This document shows, piece by piece, positions 10,896 through 22,574 of a stretch of DNA of 64,000 nt. Source of the stretch: Elephas maximus indicus. Taxonomy: Eukaryota > Chordata > Mammalia > Proboscidea > Elephantidae. Both the position numbers and the translations under genes were made by a program. A model generated the notes under the pieces. It was not told where the DNA came from. It did no database searches and saw only the letters and a program-made list of their open reading frames with translations. Location of the stretch: the NCBI RefSeq assembly GCF_024166365.1, contig NC_064842.1, positions 12,061,001 to 12,125,000 of the forward strand, given 5' to 3'. The number at the start of each line of letters is the position of its first letter. Positions within the stretch are counted from its first letter, which is position 1.

Positions 10896-11500
10896 TAAAG
10901 ATGGCGGAGAGAGGCAGCATATCTGACCTCTGTCTCACAGGAATCGGCCTTGGGCTGCTGACCTTGATTCTCCTTCTCCCTTCTGAAGTTAAAGGAGGTC
11001 AGACACTGCCCTCCATTTTTACAACTGAGGGGAGGAGGAATATTGATGTCAGAGATGATGGAGTGGTACGGCAGTTTGGAAAAGTTGGACATTTGGGACA
11101 TCTTTAACATCCACCTCATAGGAACCATCTTTGTGCTGATCCTTCTAAAAGAAATGATTCATTTAATGGAGGAGGAACAAGTCAGAAAAGGAGGGTGAGA
11201 GTTGTTCCACAACTTCAAAAACGTAATCAGTGTCACTGAATTGTATGTGCAGAAACTGTTCAATTGGTATATGTTTTGCTGTGTATATTCTCAAAAACCA
11301 AAACCAAACCCATTGCTGTCAATTTCAACTCATAGCAACCGTATAGGACAGAACAGAACTGCCCCACCCGGTTTCCAAGGAGCGCCTGGTGGATTTGACC
11401 TGCCAACCTTTTGGTTAGCAGCCATAGCTCTTAACCACTACACCACCAGGGTTTCCGTATAGTCTCAAAAGAACAACAAAAAATAAAATAAGTTATTCTA
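10896..11500 (+). repeat. Unrecognised repeat with two hydrophobic small frames
   Basis: From AAGATGGCGGAGAG (10899-10912) an open frame begins MAERGSISDLCLTG and has the hydrophobic stretch GIGLGLLTLILLL. A second frame from 11058 encodes MEWYGSLEKLDIWDIF and then a hydrophobic IHLIGTIFVLILL, ending in EEEQVRKGG at a TGA near 11198. The downstream part (11160-11282 plus 11471-11500) is repeated at 47253-47440, so at least the 3' half is a dispersed element with an A-rich tail. A SINE splits the tail. I do not recognise the product. It could be an unknown retroelement or an old retrocopy of a small membrane-protein mRNA. Confidence 0.45.
11297..11456 (-). mobile_element. Type A AfroSINE, full length
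   Basis: Reverse copy from AACCAAAACCAAACCC to the tRNA-like end ACTACACCACCAGGG. Target duplication GTATATTCTCAAAA at 11283-11296 and GTATAGTCTCAAAA at 11457-11470 (13 of 14). It sits in the 3' tail of the unnamed repeat described at 10896-11500. Confidence 0.95.
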
Positions 11501-12541
11501 AAAAAATCCTCAAAGAGGAATTCCACTTATTGTGAGCAATTCCATTCATTGTGAGCAGGTTAAAGACTCTTGTTCAGACTATGTGAATAAATAGCACTTC
11601 CATATTTCCCCTAGGCCTGGCTAAGCAGCCGTAACTATGATTTTTACAAAGATTATGCATTTCTTTCATCATATTCATTTTTGTTTGTACCTTAAGTTAT
11701 TGGGAGAAGGAGGGAATAGCTAAAATAAGAATGAGGCACTCTCAGTGGCTTTCAATTATCCATATTTTTCTTCTACTCCCAATCACAAGTAACCAAGAGA
11801 AGTCCACACTCATTAGCAACCCTGTGTGATCCAATGAGGCAGTGACAGACCCCTGGTTCCCATGGGCCCCTCCATAATAATTAATTTCTCCCCTGGTGGA
11901 CCTCTGCCCCACCCCATCTTATTAACGCTATAAGAAATAGACCCAATAAACCAGATTTCAGGAGAGTGATTTTACCATCTTCAATCATCTGGGTTCTGTT
12001 TGGGGTTGGTTAGTGAGTTTATTGGCTGTTGCTTGGAGGGTTTTGTCTTCATTAAAGACTTTTCAGAAAAGTGTCTGCAGAGTTAAACCTGGTTCAGAGT
12101 CTTGTCCAGGGTTCTCTTCTGACCATTTCCTTGGGACATGATGAGGAAATACGACAGCGCCAAAGAAAATAAAAACCAAGTGACTCACTGGTGAGGCCGT
12201 GAGGGACTCCGCACCTGGGGCAGGCAGGGGGCCCTTCCACCTTCTCAGCAAAGAGACCTTAACACAATAAGTGGGGAGGGAGGAATTCATTCTGACCTTC
12301 CACCAAGGTAAGGGTGGAAGGGGGAAGAAGGAACTCAATCTGACCTTTCATGGCTTCTGTGGAATTCTGCCTGGATACACCCTCTCCTTCTCCCTGCCAG
12401 CCCCAGGCAGCAGACCAAGCTGTGGAAATGCCTTCTTCCCAGCCCACCCCTACCCTCAGCTCGATCTTGTGTCCCTCAGAAGTCTGATACTCCCTTTGCT
12501 TCCCTGAGCACATCCTACCCTCCTGTGGTCTGGGCCCTTCA
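11501..12541. other. No recognised feature
   Basis: Non-repetitive or deeply diverged sequence. The open frames (up to 145 aa on the minus strand) run into the SINE that follows and show no family motif. Confidence 0.35.
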
Positions 12542-12551
12542 GAAATTAAAA

Positions 12552-12776
12552 ACCAAAACCAGCCGCTGTCAAGTTCATTCCGACTCGTGGCGTCTCCATG
12601 TGTGTCAGAGTAGAACCAACTGTACCCCAGAGGGTTTTCAAGGGCTGATTTTTCAGAAGTAGAGCACCAGGTTTTGTTTCTGTTTTTCTGAGGCACCTCT
12701 AGGTGGACTCAAACCTCCAAACTTTCAGTTAGCAGCCGAGTATGTTGACCGTTTGCACCACCCAAGGACTCCCTCT
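12552..12776 (-). mobile_element. Type B AfroSINE
   Basis: Longer SINE type with the body block TTTTTCTGAGGCACCTCTAGG. Its tRNA-like head reads TTTCAGTTAGCAGCCGAG in reverse and ends CACCACCCAAGGACTCC. Exact 10-bp duplication GAAATTAAAA at 12542-12551 and 12777-12786. Confidence 0.92.
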
Positions 12777-12786
12777 GAAATTAAAA

Positions 12787-13285
12787 GGCCCTTTAATGCT
12801 ATCAGCACTGTTCTCCTCTCTGCAGACACGCACACGTGCACACAGAGCCCAGGCTTCAAAACATACATGCCCCATGCAGGCCGCACACACAGCAAAGATT
12901 TACTGCTCTGGAAATGTTGCCTCCTTTATAGATTTATTCTTTGTAAAGTGAGAGATTCCCCTCCTGGGATGGGCCTGGAGGGGCTACTGGGGGAGGGAGC
13001 AGTAGGCTGCATATTCAGGCAGCCCACCCAGGCTCTAGGCATCTGGTGGGGCTTGGGGGGATTCCTGGAAGTGGGAGAAGAAAACATAAATCACAAAACC
13101 GGAGGACTGGAATGCCACTCGTCCTTGGGGACAGCTAAGACTTTAGAGCCCTTTCGCACACTCAGATACTTCAGGGTTTTACAACAACATCTGGCGGATC
13201 TACAGGTGGATCAGGGCCTAAGTGGGAAAGCTCCCGTTTCCAGAAGCACAAGCTGCAGAGCAGTGAGCTCTCCAGTGGCTTCGTA
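12787..13285. other. No recognised feature
   Basis: A 177-aa plus-strand frame begins in the SINE head at 12753 and runs to 13286. It carries no domain pattern I recognise, and its start lies in a transposon, so I treat it as chance. Confidence 0.35.
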
Positions 13286-13289
13286 ACCT

Positions 13290-13375
13290 ACCTGGGGAGC
13301 TTGTTGAAACCACGCATGCCCACCCCGAGTGTGTAAGAGGCATCTCTGAATCTCTGGGGTCAGCTTGCAGAGCTA
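13290..13375. mobile_element. MER5-type hAT fragment
   Basis: The blocks GGGGAGCTTGTTGAAACC and CTGAATCTCTGGGGTCAG match the pattern of the MER5 group, an old non-autonomous hAT family. Only about 85 bp remains. Confidence 0.5.
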
Positions 13376-14075
13376 TAAAAGCTCCCATTTATTCCATTAA
13401 CTCATAGCTGTAGAGTCTTCTTGATTCAGATTTTAACTCCACAACCTGGGCTGACACACACAGTACATGAAGGGTGGGAGCTGGCTCTGAAATACCTGAA
13501 TATCAGGTTGCTGTGGAACGCCAGCTGTCTGGCAAGGCAATCTGGAGGAGGGCAATCCCAAAGATGTCGGCAGACATCTGGGAAGGGCTTAGGGGAAACA
13601 TTCTGACATACCTCAAAGAGCTCTAGATCTTCTTGCTACTTATAACTGCAGCACCTCTAAAACCATCAAAAAAAGAAAAGAAAAGAAAGCTAATGCAAAC
13701 TTGGATAGCAGATCTAAGCTGGCAAAAAAAAAAAAAAAAAGCTAATTCAATTTCTTAAGCTTAGTGTACCAACCCAGAGAGCCGGGCAGTTCTGCTGTCT
13801 GCCATCCCCATCAGACCACCGTGGATGGAGGGAACCGCTCTGCAAGAGGGACAGGGATAAACTGGGAGTCTACCAGAGAATGGCAGTGTCATGTTACCAT
13901 AAGGAAGGAGGGATCACTAACAAGGGAACCAGGACATCTGCCCTCAGAGCTCCGAAGCGCTGTGCCAGGAAAAGAAGAGATGACTGTGTAATGACAAGAG
14001 GGGAAAAAAAATGTGGGAGGAAGGAAAGGGAGGCATTGTGAAACCCATTTTACAAATACCAGTCCTCCACTACCC
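13376..14075. other. Unassigned; A-rich simple repeats
   Basis: Contains an AAAGAAAAGAAAAGAAAG run near 13671-13688 and a 17-A run near 13724-13740. No gene is apparent. Confidence 0.4.
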
Positions 14076-14245
14076 AATAAGGTAAGTGTTATCATTCCCA
14101 TTTTACAGACATGGAAACTGAAGCTAAAAAAGCTGAATAATTTACCCAAGGTGGAGAGTTTCCAAGAAATGAGAATGGGATTCCAGTCTACATCTATGTG
14201 GTTCCCAGCCCTATTCTTTACTCCCTACCACCCGTCTGTCAGTTT
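14076..14245 (-). repeat. MIR SINE
   Basis: Contains the reverse MIR core CCCATTTTACAGACATGGAAACTGAAGC (in two blocks) and the following ATTTACCCAAGGTGGAGAG. Diverged. Confidence 0.65.
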
Positions 14246-14249
14246 GTCC

Positions 14250-14540
14250 TAATGTGGTGGCCCACATGCTGCTATAATGCTGGAAACGATGCCACCAGCA
14301 CTTCAAGCACCAGCAGGGTCACTCAGGGTGGTAGATGGGCTTCGGCAGAACTTTCGGACTAAGACAGGCTAGGAAGAAAGGCCTGGTGATCTACTTCCAA
14401 AGATCAGCCAGTGAAGACCTTAGAGACGACAACACAGCACTGACTGACTAAACTCAAACACACCAACGACCATGAAGACTAAGCAGGACCAGGTAACATT
14501 TCACTCTCTCATACACAGGGTCACATGAGTTGCAGAGGAG
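14250..14540 (+). mobile_element. RTE-derived short element (5' region joined to 3' end)
   Basis: It starts with an RTE 5'-leader text (CATGCTGCTATAATGCTGG, CACCAGCAGGGTCA, then GACTAAGACAGGCTAGGAAG). It then jumps to RTE 3'-end text (GCAGGACCAGGTAACATTTC, ACACAGGGTCACATGAG). The coding region is absent. This is a non-autonomous deletion derivative, or a SINE assembled from RTE ends. Confidence 0.65.
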
Positions 14541-14659
14541 CTAAGAAAACAAAGGCATTCCTCACTGCATGAAAGAAAACCAGTACCGAGGCACAGACTT
14601 CAGAGGAAAGAAGGTGGTGAGTTAATACAGGAAAGAATCATGGAGGATGCTGTGGGTTC

Positions 14660-15150
14660 CTCACCCGCCTTAGGTTGGGTTCTCTAGAGAGACAAAACTA
14701 GGAAAGCGTATAAATATATATAGACAGAGATTTATATCAAAGAAACGGCTCACGAAATGGCAGAGGAAGAAACGTCCCAAGTCTGTGGATTAGGATAGAG
14801 GCTTCTCCCGATTCATGCTGCTGCAGGGGCTGGTGAACCCAAGATCGGCAGGTCAGAGAGCAGGGATCCACTCACAGGTTGTGAAGATTTATGAATCCCA
14901 AGATTGGCAGATAAGCTGATAGCTCAAGTCCAAAGAACCAGAGGTCAGATGAACAGGAGGCAGCACAGGATTCAGAGCAAGCAAAAAGCCAGAACCTCTA
15001 CTTATATTTGGATGCAGGCCACTCCCCCAAGGAAAATCCCTTTCAACTGACTGGCTACTCACAGGAGATCCCATCATGGGAGTGATCACACATTAACACT
15101 GAGAATCACGGCCTAGCCAAGCTGACACACAATCTTAACCATCATATCAC
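14660..15150 (-). repeat. LTR-like repeat, family 2, minus orientation
   Basis: It starts GGTTGGGTTCTCTAGAGAG and ends AAGCTGACACACAATCTTAACC, the reverse of the TGATGGTTAA...GTGTCA start seen at 9519 and 42497. It is complete at both ends at about 490 bp, without a clear target duplication. Confidence 0.6.
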
Positions 15151-15930
15151 CCCAAGCCCTTGTCCTACACCCTTTCCTGGTGGTGCTTCCATTCCCCCAG
15201 CTGCTGAGAGTGCTGGCTGATAACTTCACCCTTCTTGGGAGAACTGCCCTCTGCCCAAAAAGAGCCTAGCTCCCTGCCCCCACTCAATAAACATTTATCA
15301 AGCACAACAGTGAACAAGGCAGACAGATGTGCTCACTGTCATCAGGAGCTTATTACCTAGTAGGGAAGACTGTCGTTAAGCATGGAATTAATTGAATAGA
15401 TGCACAAGCCTTCAGATTCCTGAGGGAGAAAGATCAAGAGTTAGCATCTCCTCTTTCTGAATCCCCTTTGCTTTGTCCTCCTGAAACAAGGAAGCTGAAA
15501 AGGGCACCAATTTTTCTACTTTACCCCAGAAGCTCTTCTCACCACACTCTACACCTGCGAAGCTCATAGTCTCCCAGGATTACCATCCCAGGACAAGGCT
15601 GAGGCTTCTACCTCTGACCCAGAGAAAGCCAGTGAGACTCTTGGTTTCCTGTAGATCTGTGGAAGCCTCCGGAATACCCTAGGATGAGGGGTCTCCAGAT
15701 TGCCCTTCTCTCAAGGAGATCTACTGGTCCTAACAACCCACATCCTTCCCTAAAAGGAAAAGAGAAAGAGTGCGTGTTGGAGAATGTTCCAAACAAAATC
15801 CCAGGACAGAGCCCCTACCATGATCCTAATCAAAATCATTACCATTCAAGGAACTGTGTTCTGTTCACTATCTTCTTCATAGCCCTCAACATTAGATGAA
15901 TTATAGTACTCATTTGTTTATTTTCTTTAT
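15151..15930. other. Mostly unassigned; L2/MIR-like scrap
   Basis: Positions 15280-15375 (AATAAACATTTATCAAGCAC...AGGAGCTTATTACCTAGTAGGG) resemble the common L2/MIR 3' theme. The rest is unassigned. Confidence 0.4.
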
Positions 15931-16095
15931 TTTATGAATCCCCTTAGACTACAGCCTCTTGAGGGCAAGGGTTTTGTTTGTCATCTACAATGTCTCCTGT
16001 GCCTATAACGATCCTAGCCCATAGTAGGAGCTCCATGGGGATTAGATGAACAAATGAGTGATGATTGGATGAACAAATGAGTAAATGAGTGACTT
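15931..16095 (+). repeat. L2-type LINE 3' end
   Basis: The block ACTACAGCCTCTTGAGGGCAAGGGTTTTGT (in two parts) and the terminal GATGAACAAATGAGTGATGATTGG are typical of L2 3' ends. Local slippage has duplicated GATGAACAAATGAGT. Confidence 0.6.
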
Positions 16096-16254
16096 TGGTG
16101 CCAATCTTCACATCCTCCGATTCTGCTTGACTTGACCAGCATGGAAGTTCTCGAAGGATGGAGCGGAGTGCCCCCATGTACTGAGGGTCCTGGCTAGAGG
16201 ACATCAGAAGCTGTTTTAATACTAGGGTTTTATGTCATTTTTTTCCTCACTACA

Positions 16255-16625
16255 AACCTATGAGGTAGGTACTATTATTATCTCCATTTTATAGACAAGG
16301 AGACTGATGAATAGAGATGTGAAGAAAACTTTCCCAAAGACACACAGCCAGGAAGTCACTGAACCAGGATCTGAACTCAGATTTTCTGGCTCCAACATCT
16401 TAGTCCTTTTTCACTGCTCTATTATACAGAGATTGCCATGTACAGAGACACACCAGTGGTGTAATCCATTGATTTCAACCAATATTTATCGAACACTCAG
16501 GTGTGTAAGGACTGTAGACTCTTCAAGAGCAAGGCCCAAGTGTGCTTTTACTCATCACTGACCCCCACACCCAGCACTGTGCCTGGCACAAAGTCAGTGC
16601 TCAATAAATACTTCCATGGAAAAAG
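16255..16625. repeat. Two MIR fragments
   Basis: Positions 16262-16410 are MIR in reverse (CATTTTATAGACAAGGAGAC...AAGACACACAGCCAGGAAG). Positions 16565-16615 are a plus-strand MIR/L2-style end (CACTGTGCCTGGCACAAAG, CAATAAATAC). Confidence 0.65.
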
Positions 16626-16739
16626 TAAACTGTGTTAGGTGCTCGCTCAGACTACGTAAGATAGCCATAGTCCTGGTCCTCATCATGCTGAGTATGGGGG
16701 CGCCACAGTGCCATGGCGTTACACCAGGAAGGATGACCA

Positions 16740-17000
16740 GAATAATACTAAGATTTGATTGAGCGTTTGCTATGTATGAGGTGTTCTTCTAAGTCCTTTT
16801 TTGCAGATTGATTTATTTAATCCTTCAACCATCTATGAGTAAGTACTATTATTTTCCTTATTTCACAGATGAATGAACTGAGACCCAGAGAGGTTAAGTA
16901 ACTTGCAAAAAGTCACAAAGCCAGTAAGTGGAAGAGCCAGGACTTGAATGCAAGCAGTCTGTGCTCCAACCACTGGACATTGGAGTCTCTATGATAGATA
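16740..17000 (-). repeat. Well-preserved MIR
   Basis: Nearly complete reverse MIR: TATTTCACAGATGAATGAAC, GAGAGGTTAAGTAACTTGC, GTCACAAAGCCAGTAAGTGG. It extends to the tRNA-related start near 16975. Confidence 0.75.
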
Positions 17001-19384
17001 ACAGTGACCATAATGGAAGTGAGTGCCTAAATGCTAAACACTCCTAATGGTATCTGAAAGCATTAACTGGGAGAGGAGTGGAATGGCTTTGTTTAAAATA
17101 GGCCACTGTCAGAGACACTTTAAATACAGGCGTCACATAGCCCCACTGAGAGCTTCCACAGACCCTGCTCAGCCCACGCACAGCCACGGGGCAGGAGGCA
17201 GAGCCCTGTCTCCATCCTGATCTGCTCCCTCTGCCTCCTTGCCCTTCTGCTGTATCTTCCCCACCGAGAGGCTGGCTGCTGGGACTGCTGCCTCCTGATC
17301 GGCTCCACAGTCTCACAAACAGAGGCTGTGTCTGCCCAGGGCCACTGCCTTTGTGAGGACTGAATTACTGACGTTCTGACCAGGCCAGGCAGAGGTCATC
17401 AGTCGGGGCAGGAAGCCCCTGGAGACGCATCTCCCTTCAGCAGCATCTGCCCACGGGCCTTGAAGTGAAGGTCACTAAGGGTAGGAATTTGCTGAACTGA
17501 TTCGTAAGAGGCTTGAGGGAGAACTCCCAAGAGGGCCTTCTCAAGCCGATTCTCTGCCGCTGCAGGCATCAGGCCCACGTCTCCAAGGTTTAGGTAGGGA
17601 GGGGAGCTGTTAGAGGCTGAGCTTCGAGGAAATGGGCTTTGAAAAGTTGTCCACCCTGTCCTCCTGCCCTCTGATGGGATAGCTCCTAAATGACTCCAGG
17701 GGAATTTTTTTAAAACCTGCCAGTGTTTGTAAAAACTTCCAGAAAAGGAGAGTGAAGAAGAGTACACCAACTGGGTTTGGGTCACGCAACTCCACCTCTC
17801 AGCCAGCAGCCACATCAGTCCACCTATGACCTACCTGCAGGATGACAATGGCCACCCAAGGGCAACCAGGAATTTGCCCATGAACTTGGGGAGGGGAGGA
17901 TCATGAAGGCTTTTTGTCATTTTTTAGGTGGGGTGATGGGAATTACCTAGCTGCACTTTATGAAATTCAGCTTACACAAAACGGTGTTCACTCACGCTCC
18001 CCACACCCCTGTGATACAGCTTGAATGCTGACTGTAGGGGAGCAAAGGCACGCTGTGAGTTAAAAGTACCCCTGGAAGTCGGCCCTGCATACAGAGCCCC
18101 GCTGCAGTGTCTGCATGTGGTATCCCGGCACTGGCGATTCGCCCAGTGTACCGAGATAACAGGCATGCCTTTCACGCTTTCTTTGCTCCTGAAAATTATA
18201 AAATCCAATCCAATCTAAATGTTAGGGGTTGAAAGGAAAGGGACCTTTAATAAGCTTGCGGAATGAATGACAAAGCTCAGGCTCATTTTTTAAGGAAAAG
18301 TGTGTGATTAGAAGGAGGCACCGCTGACGGCAAATTGCTGGGTCTTCAGTGTGGTATGTCCACGTAGTTTTGAAGTCTATGTGACAGTGAAGATTCTAGG
18401 AGAAAGGGGCCTCTGGCTAGCAAAAGTCTGTCAAATGACAATCATAGTCAAAAAATCTGAGGCTGTTTCTCCTTCCCAGGCATGGCTTCTGGGTTGCCTT
18501 GGTCACAGGCAGGCTGAGTGAAAGTTGGAACATTACAACGGTCCGATGAGATGAGTAATATCTTCTCCAGAGAGGACCAGAATGCAAACAGGTGACTCAT
18601 TTCGGCCAAGGCTTCAGACTCCCAACCCTGTTCTCTGTTCCCTGCTCCATATGGTCACTCAGAACAGTGAGGAGCCATCTTTATGGGTTTTCCTATCTCA
18701 CAGGGAATGTTCTACTTGGCCAGCCAGGGGCAGGCAGTCACAGACAGGTGTCCCTTACATATTCCCCTGAACTCCTGTTTCCCCACAGTGCATCCACTGT
18801 GTGTGGACACCTTGAACTTCAACACATGCACACCCACGTCCACATGCACACACATAATTGTAGTCAGAAACCTGGAGGTAGGAAGATCGCTCACTGAGAG
18901 GCTTCCAGTCCTGGCTGATGTCATGTCCTTGAGTTTTCTAGTCTCTCTCCCTAAAAGTCACAGCCACCGCAGATGGAACCACAGTTACATACAGACACAG
19001 ACACACACACCAACACACACGCCCTCCCCAGGCTTGTTCCCAGCAGTCTGCCTCCCAAAGTCCCCTGCTGAGGTCGGAACTGGCTCTCTCAATGGTCCAG
19101 CTCCACACGCGGATCATACACGGATTAAGATACAGGAAGTAAGAGCTGTCACTCTCGCTCCATCAACTACTTAGAGCTAACCCTTCATTCAGAGACAGCA
19201 TATGCCACAGCGGCGCAGAACAGAACTTTGGGCCAGATGGAGCTGGGTATACATCTCATCAGGCTCCTGCACTACTCTAAGCGCCATTCCCATGGTCACC
19301 TCCAGGAGGCAACGCTTGCCGAGAATACAATGTGAGAGACGTCCAGAGCTGTGCGATGTAGTGGCCTGGCCATTCATGAGCAGT
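17001..19384. other. No gene recognised; two CA-rich patches
   Basis: A moderately GC-rich stretch (17130-17400) and several 60-160 aa frames on both strands overlap each other without motifs. CA-rich runs lie near 18820-18855 and 18990-19020. A promoter or exon cannot be excluded, but nothing positive supports one. Confidence 0.35.
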
Positions 19385-19530
19385 GACTAATAGTGTTACT
19401 TGGGTAAGTGCTGAACAGTCCTGAGCCTCAGTTTCCCTCACCTATAAAGTGACAGTTTTAACATTTACGTCTCCGAGTTGTTGTCAGGATTAAATCAGAT
19501 GATATAGGTAAAGTGCTTAGCACAGAGCCT
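19385..19530 (+). repeat. MIR SINE
   Basis: Sense-oriented MIR: CAGTTTCCCTCACCTATAAAG, TTGTTGTCAGGATTAAATC, AAGTGCTTAGCACAGAGCC. Confidence 0.75.
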
Positions 19531-19539
19531 GACACATTG

Positions 19540-19737
19540 AAACCCGTTGCTGTCAGATTAATTCTGACTTATAGAGACCCTACAGGACAGAGTAGAACTG
19601 CCCCATGGGAGTTTCCAAGGTTGTAAATTTTTACAGAAGCAGACTGTCACACTTTCTCCTGCAGAGTGGCTGGTGGGTTGGGAGTGCCGACCTTTTGGTT
19701 AGCAGCCAAGCTATAACCACTATACCACCAGGGCTCC
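19540..19737 (-). mobile_element. Type A AfroSINE, long form
   Basis: Carries the extra middle block (TTGTAAATTTTTACAGAAGC through CACACTTTCTCCTGCAGAG) between the tail and the tRNA-like head. Short form copies, such as the one at 4208, lack it. It ends ACTATACCACCAGGGCTCC. Short flanking similarity GACACA is a weak target duplication. Confidence 0.9.
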
Positions 19738-19739
19738 AG

Positions 19740-20425
19740 ACACACTAAAAGCAATCAACAATTAGTAACAATTATTATCTTTCTAAGATCACCTAATGCA
19801 AGATCATGCCTACACGAGGGCTGTCAGAGATACCTGACTAAGGGTGTCATGAAAGGAAGTCTATAAGTTGGAGGTTTTCCATCTCTACCCATCAGCCTGG
19901 TTTGATTTGCCAGCCAATCCCGCATCGAGGTAGCCTCTTATTGCCTAAGCTTTTCGTGGAAAGGAATGAATTTGAGGGGACAAAGCCGCTCTGGGACAGC
20001 AGCGGTTTCAGTTAGAATGATAATGAGCAAACATCCCATGTCCCCATTCCACACCACCCCCAACCTGTCCCCATGAGTCTAGTGTCATGCCACTTCATCC
20101 TTAGAGCAGGGGGACCACTGGACTCTCAATCCATACTCTCAGGCAAGGGATCTGGATACAGAAATAACCAAGATAAAAGTTGAACACAAAGAAAAATAAT
20201 CTCTTCCATTTTTACCTGGTTTTTCACAGTCTGTTGTATAGGTAGTTGTACAGTGGCCTTCTCAACTGAGGCTTCAGGAGACAGCTAAGTCCTAATGCCC
20301 TAAGGCAGACACCTTCATACGTACAGACAGGCACATCACACATAAAGCGTTCACTTCTCTCCAACATAAGGTACTATCTAGGAGAATTAAGAAAACCGTC
20401 AAATCCTTTTCTGTGTTCTGTGGTT
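19740..20425. other. No recognised feature
   Basis: No repeat, gene or RNA was recognised. Base composition is ordinary. Confidence 0.35.
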
Positions 20426-20429
20426 CAGA

Positions 20430-20575
20430 AGAGGAAGCCATGAGGTAGGTAAGGCAGACCTTCTTATTCCCAATTTGCAGATGAGGAAACTGAGGTTAGT
20501 GAGGTGAATCACCCCCAGTGACAAGACAAGTAAATGGCAGAATAAGGCTCGGTGTACAGACTCCAAACCAAGTGC
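20430..20575 (-). repeat. MIR SINE
   Basis: Reverse MIR core: CCCAATTTGCAGATGAGGAAAC, GGCAGAATAAGGCTCGGTG. Confidence 0.6.
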
Positions 20576-20611
20576 TTCTTTGTCACAAGTAGGTGGACCT
20601 AAGAAGTGTCT

Positions 20612-20818
20612 GGAGTCCCTGGGTAGTACGAATGGCTAATGCACTCAGCTGCTAACCAAAATGTTGGAAGTTCGAGTCCACAGAGGTGACTTGGAAAAAA
20701 GGCCTGGCTATGTACTTTCAAAAAATCATCAATTGAAAACGCTATGGAGCACAGTTCTACTCCATACATGGGCCACTGTGAGTCGGAATCGACTCAACAG
20801 CACCTGGTTTTTTTAAAC
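20612..20818 (+). mobile_element. Type B AfroSINE
   Basis: Head GGAGTCCCTGGGTAGTACG, anticodon-arm-like CAGCTGCTAACCAAA and box-B-like GTTCGAGTCC; tail CTGTGAGTCGGAATCGACTC. Exact 8-bp duplication AAGTGTCT at 20604-20611 and 20819-20826. Confidence 0.93.
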
Positions 20819-21109
20819 AAGTGTCTAAATCCAGCATCTGTGTCTTGAGTCACACCAACAGGACCTTGCTGACTCAGAGAGCTTCAAGGAGGAAGGAGCT
20901 TAAGGTGTATCTACTGCAGTACTCTCATTTTACAGATGAGAAAACTCATTTTACAGATATCGTTATAATGTCCACTTCTCTCTAATGAGGCTGTTTCCAC
21001 ATCCCAGTTAATAGCCCATATTAATATAACTTTTCTAAGGTGGATACGATGAATTCTGCCAAACAGAAGAGGCGCCGTGGTGACAGAAGGATTCAAAGCC
21101 TTGTCTGCT

Positions 21110-21295
21110 TAGTGTCATATTCATGCACAGTGCCCTGGCTTGCCACAAACAAGCAGTGTGACCTTAGGAAAGTCACGTCGACCTTTCTGGGCTGAAGTTT
21201 TCTCATTTGGATAATGAGAAGATTGGATTAGGTAATTTAACCCTTACTAAGATCCCTCCCAACTCTGAAACCGTTTGTGAAAGCACTTTGAAAGG
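21110..21295 (+). repeat. MIR SINE
   Basis: Sense MIR: CAGTGTGACCTTAGGAAAGTC, TTTCTCATTTGGATAATGAG, with a variant end. Confidence 0.6.
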
Positions 21296-21404
21296 CCACT
21301 GACACCCTCTCCCATTTCAGGGCAGCACACTTTAAACCCGTTTGCTCGGACCCACTCTAGTCCCACTCCATCTTCTGGGTGTCTCATTCTGCAGATGGCT
21401 TGGG

Positions 21405-21558
21405 GAACTGGCTGCTGTGGAGTCGACTCTGATTCATAGTGACCCTACAGGACAGAGTAGAACTGCCCCATTGGGTTTTCAAGGAGCGGCTGGTGGATTC
21501 AAACTTCTGACCTTTTGGTTAGCAGCTGAGCTCTTAACCACTGCGACACCAAGGCTCC
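21405..21558 (-). mobile_element. Type A AfroSINE, short form
   Basis: Reverse copy from GGCTGCTGTGGAGTCGACTC to CTTAACCACTGCGACACC. The A-rich 3' tail seen in other copies is missing here. Confidence 0.88.
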
Positions 21559-21559
21559 A

Positions 21560-22570
21560 GCTTAGGGAAGACACTTATTTAAATTCTGATTAAAGTACAA
21601 ACCAAGTGACTCCAAACAGCCAAGTCAGCACTTCAGACATTAAAAAGATAAGAGGTTCCCATTCTCCAGGCCCAAACCTGAAGGGCCGCATGAGCTTTGT
21701 GCTGGAGGGAGGGATGTCCACACTTCATGCGGGCAGAGCCCACTTCCTTAGACTCCCGAGATTCACTGCTCCAGTCTGAGGCTCTGCCTGCTTATAGTCC
21801 TCTCCAACAAAGCACTCCTAGCAGCTCAGTCTCACGGAGCCAAAGTCTTTCTAATGGTTGCAATGCCTCTACGAGAGAAAGAATATCAGACTTCCAAAAG
21901 GGCGCCACCAAAAACCAGAACGGGAAGTCAAGGTATAGAGCCAAACAGACACAGAAGGTCTAAGAAGATGACTGCAGCAAGTGGCAGGCTGGACAAGACA
22001 AAACATAGTGGGTTTTATAGAGGCAAAATTTGGCTCGCAACTGAGGCTTTTTTTCCTATCGTTTATATTTATGGAAATATAAAAAAGTAGAAAACAAAAA
22101 CCACAGAGCAAACACCCACAGCCTCTTCACGCAGAATTGAAAACTATCATTTTGTCATACTTGGCTTCCTTACCGCTAAAAACAAATAAAGCAGAATAAA
22201 AGACAAAAAGCCCTTCATACACCACTCCCTGCCCCCACCCTTTTCCCAAGGTCCCCATATATGTTCACACACTCACAAACACACACATACACACACACGT
22301 TCACGAGACCATTCACAAGAATTCAGGATCTAACCTTGCAATCCTCTCCACGACTCAGTGTCTGTACACGTTTATAAATCTAGATCGAGTCCGTTTAAGG
22401 GGGGTTAGAATGCGAGGGCCATCCGTAATAACTCAGTCACACTTTGGGGATTTTTAATTACTTGTGATGCCTCTTGGCGACTTTTGCACTTAGGAGGCTT
22501 TCTGCTTATTTTAAACTATCATGGTTTCCATTACACAAATATCTGGGCAAATAGATATATTTGTATCTAC
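21560..22570. other. Unassigned; CA-rich microsatellite
   Basis: A (CA)n-like run lies near 22266-22300. The rest carries no recognised repeat or gene. Confidence 0.4.
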
Positions 22571-22574
22571 ATAA

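Noticed and set aside
12753..13286. 177-codon open frame
   Set aside because: It starts inside a SINE head, contains no domain pattern, and overlaps other frames.
17399..17815. 138-codon minus-strand frame in GC-rich DNA
   Set aside because: No motif, no splice-site context that could be defended, and no matching upstream exon.
18683..19174. 163-codon open frame
   Set aside because: Made partly of CA-rich microsatellite translating to Thr/His-rich peptide; no conserved motif.
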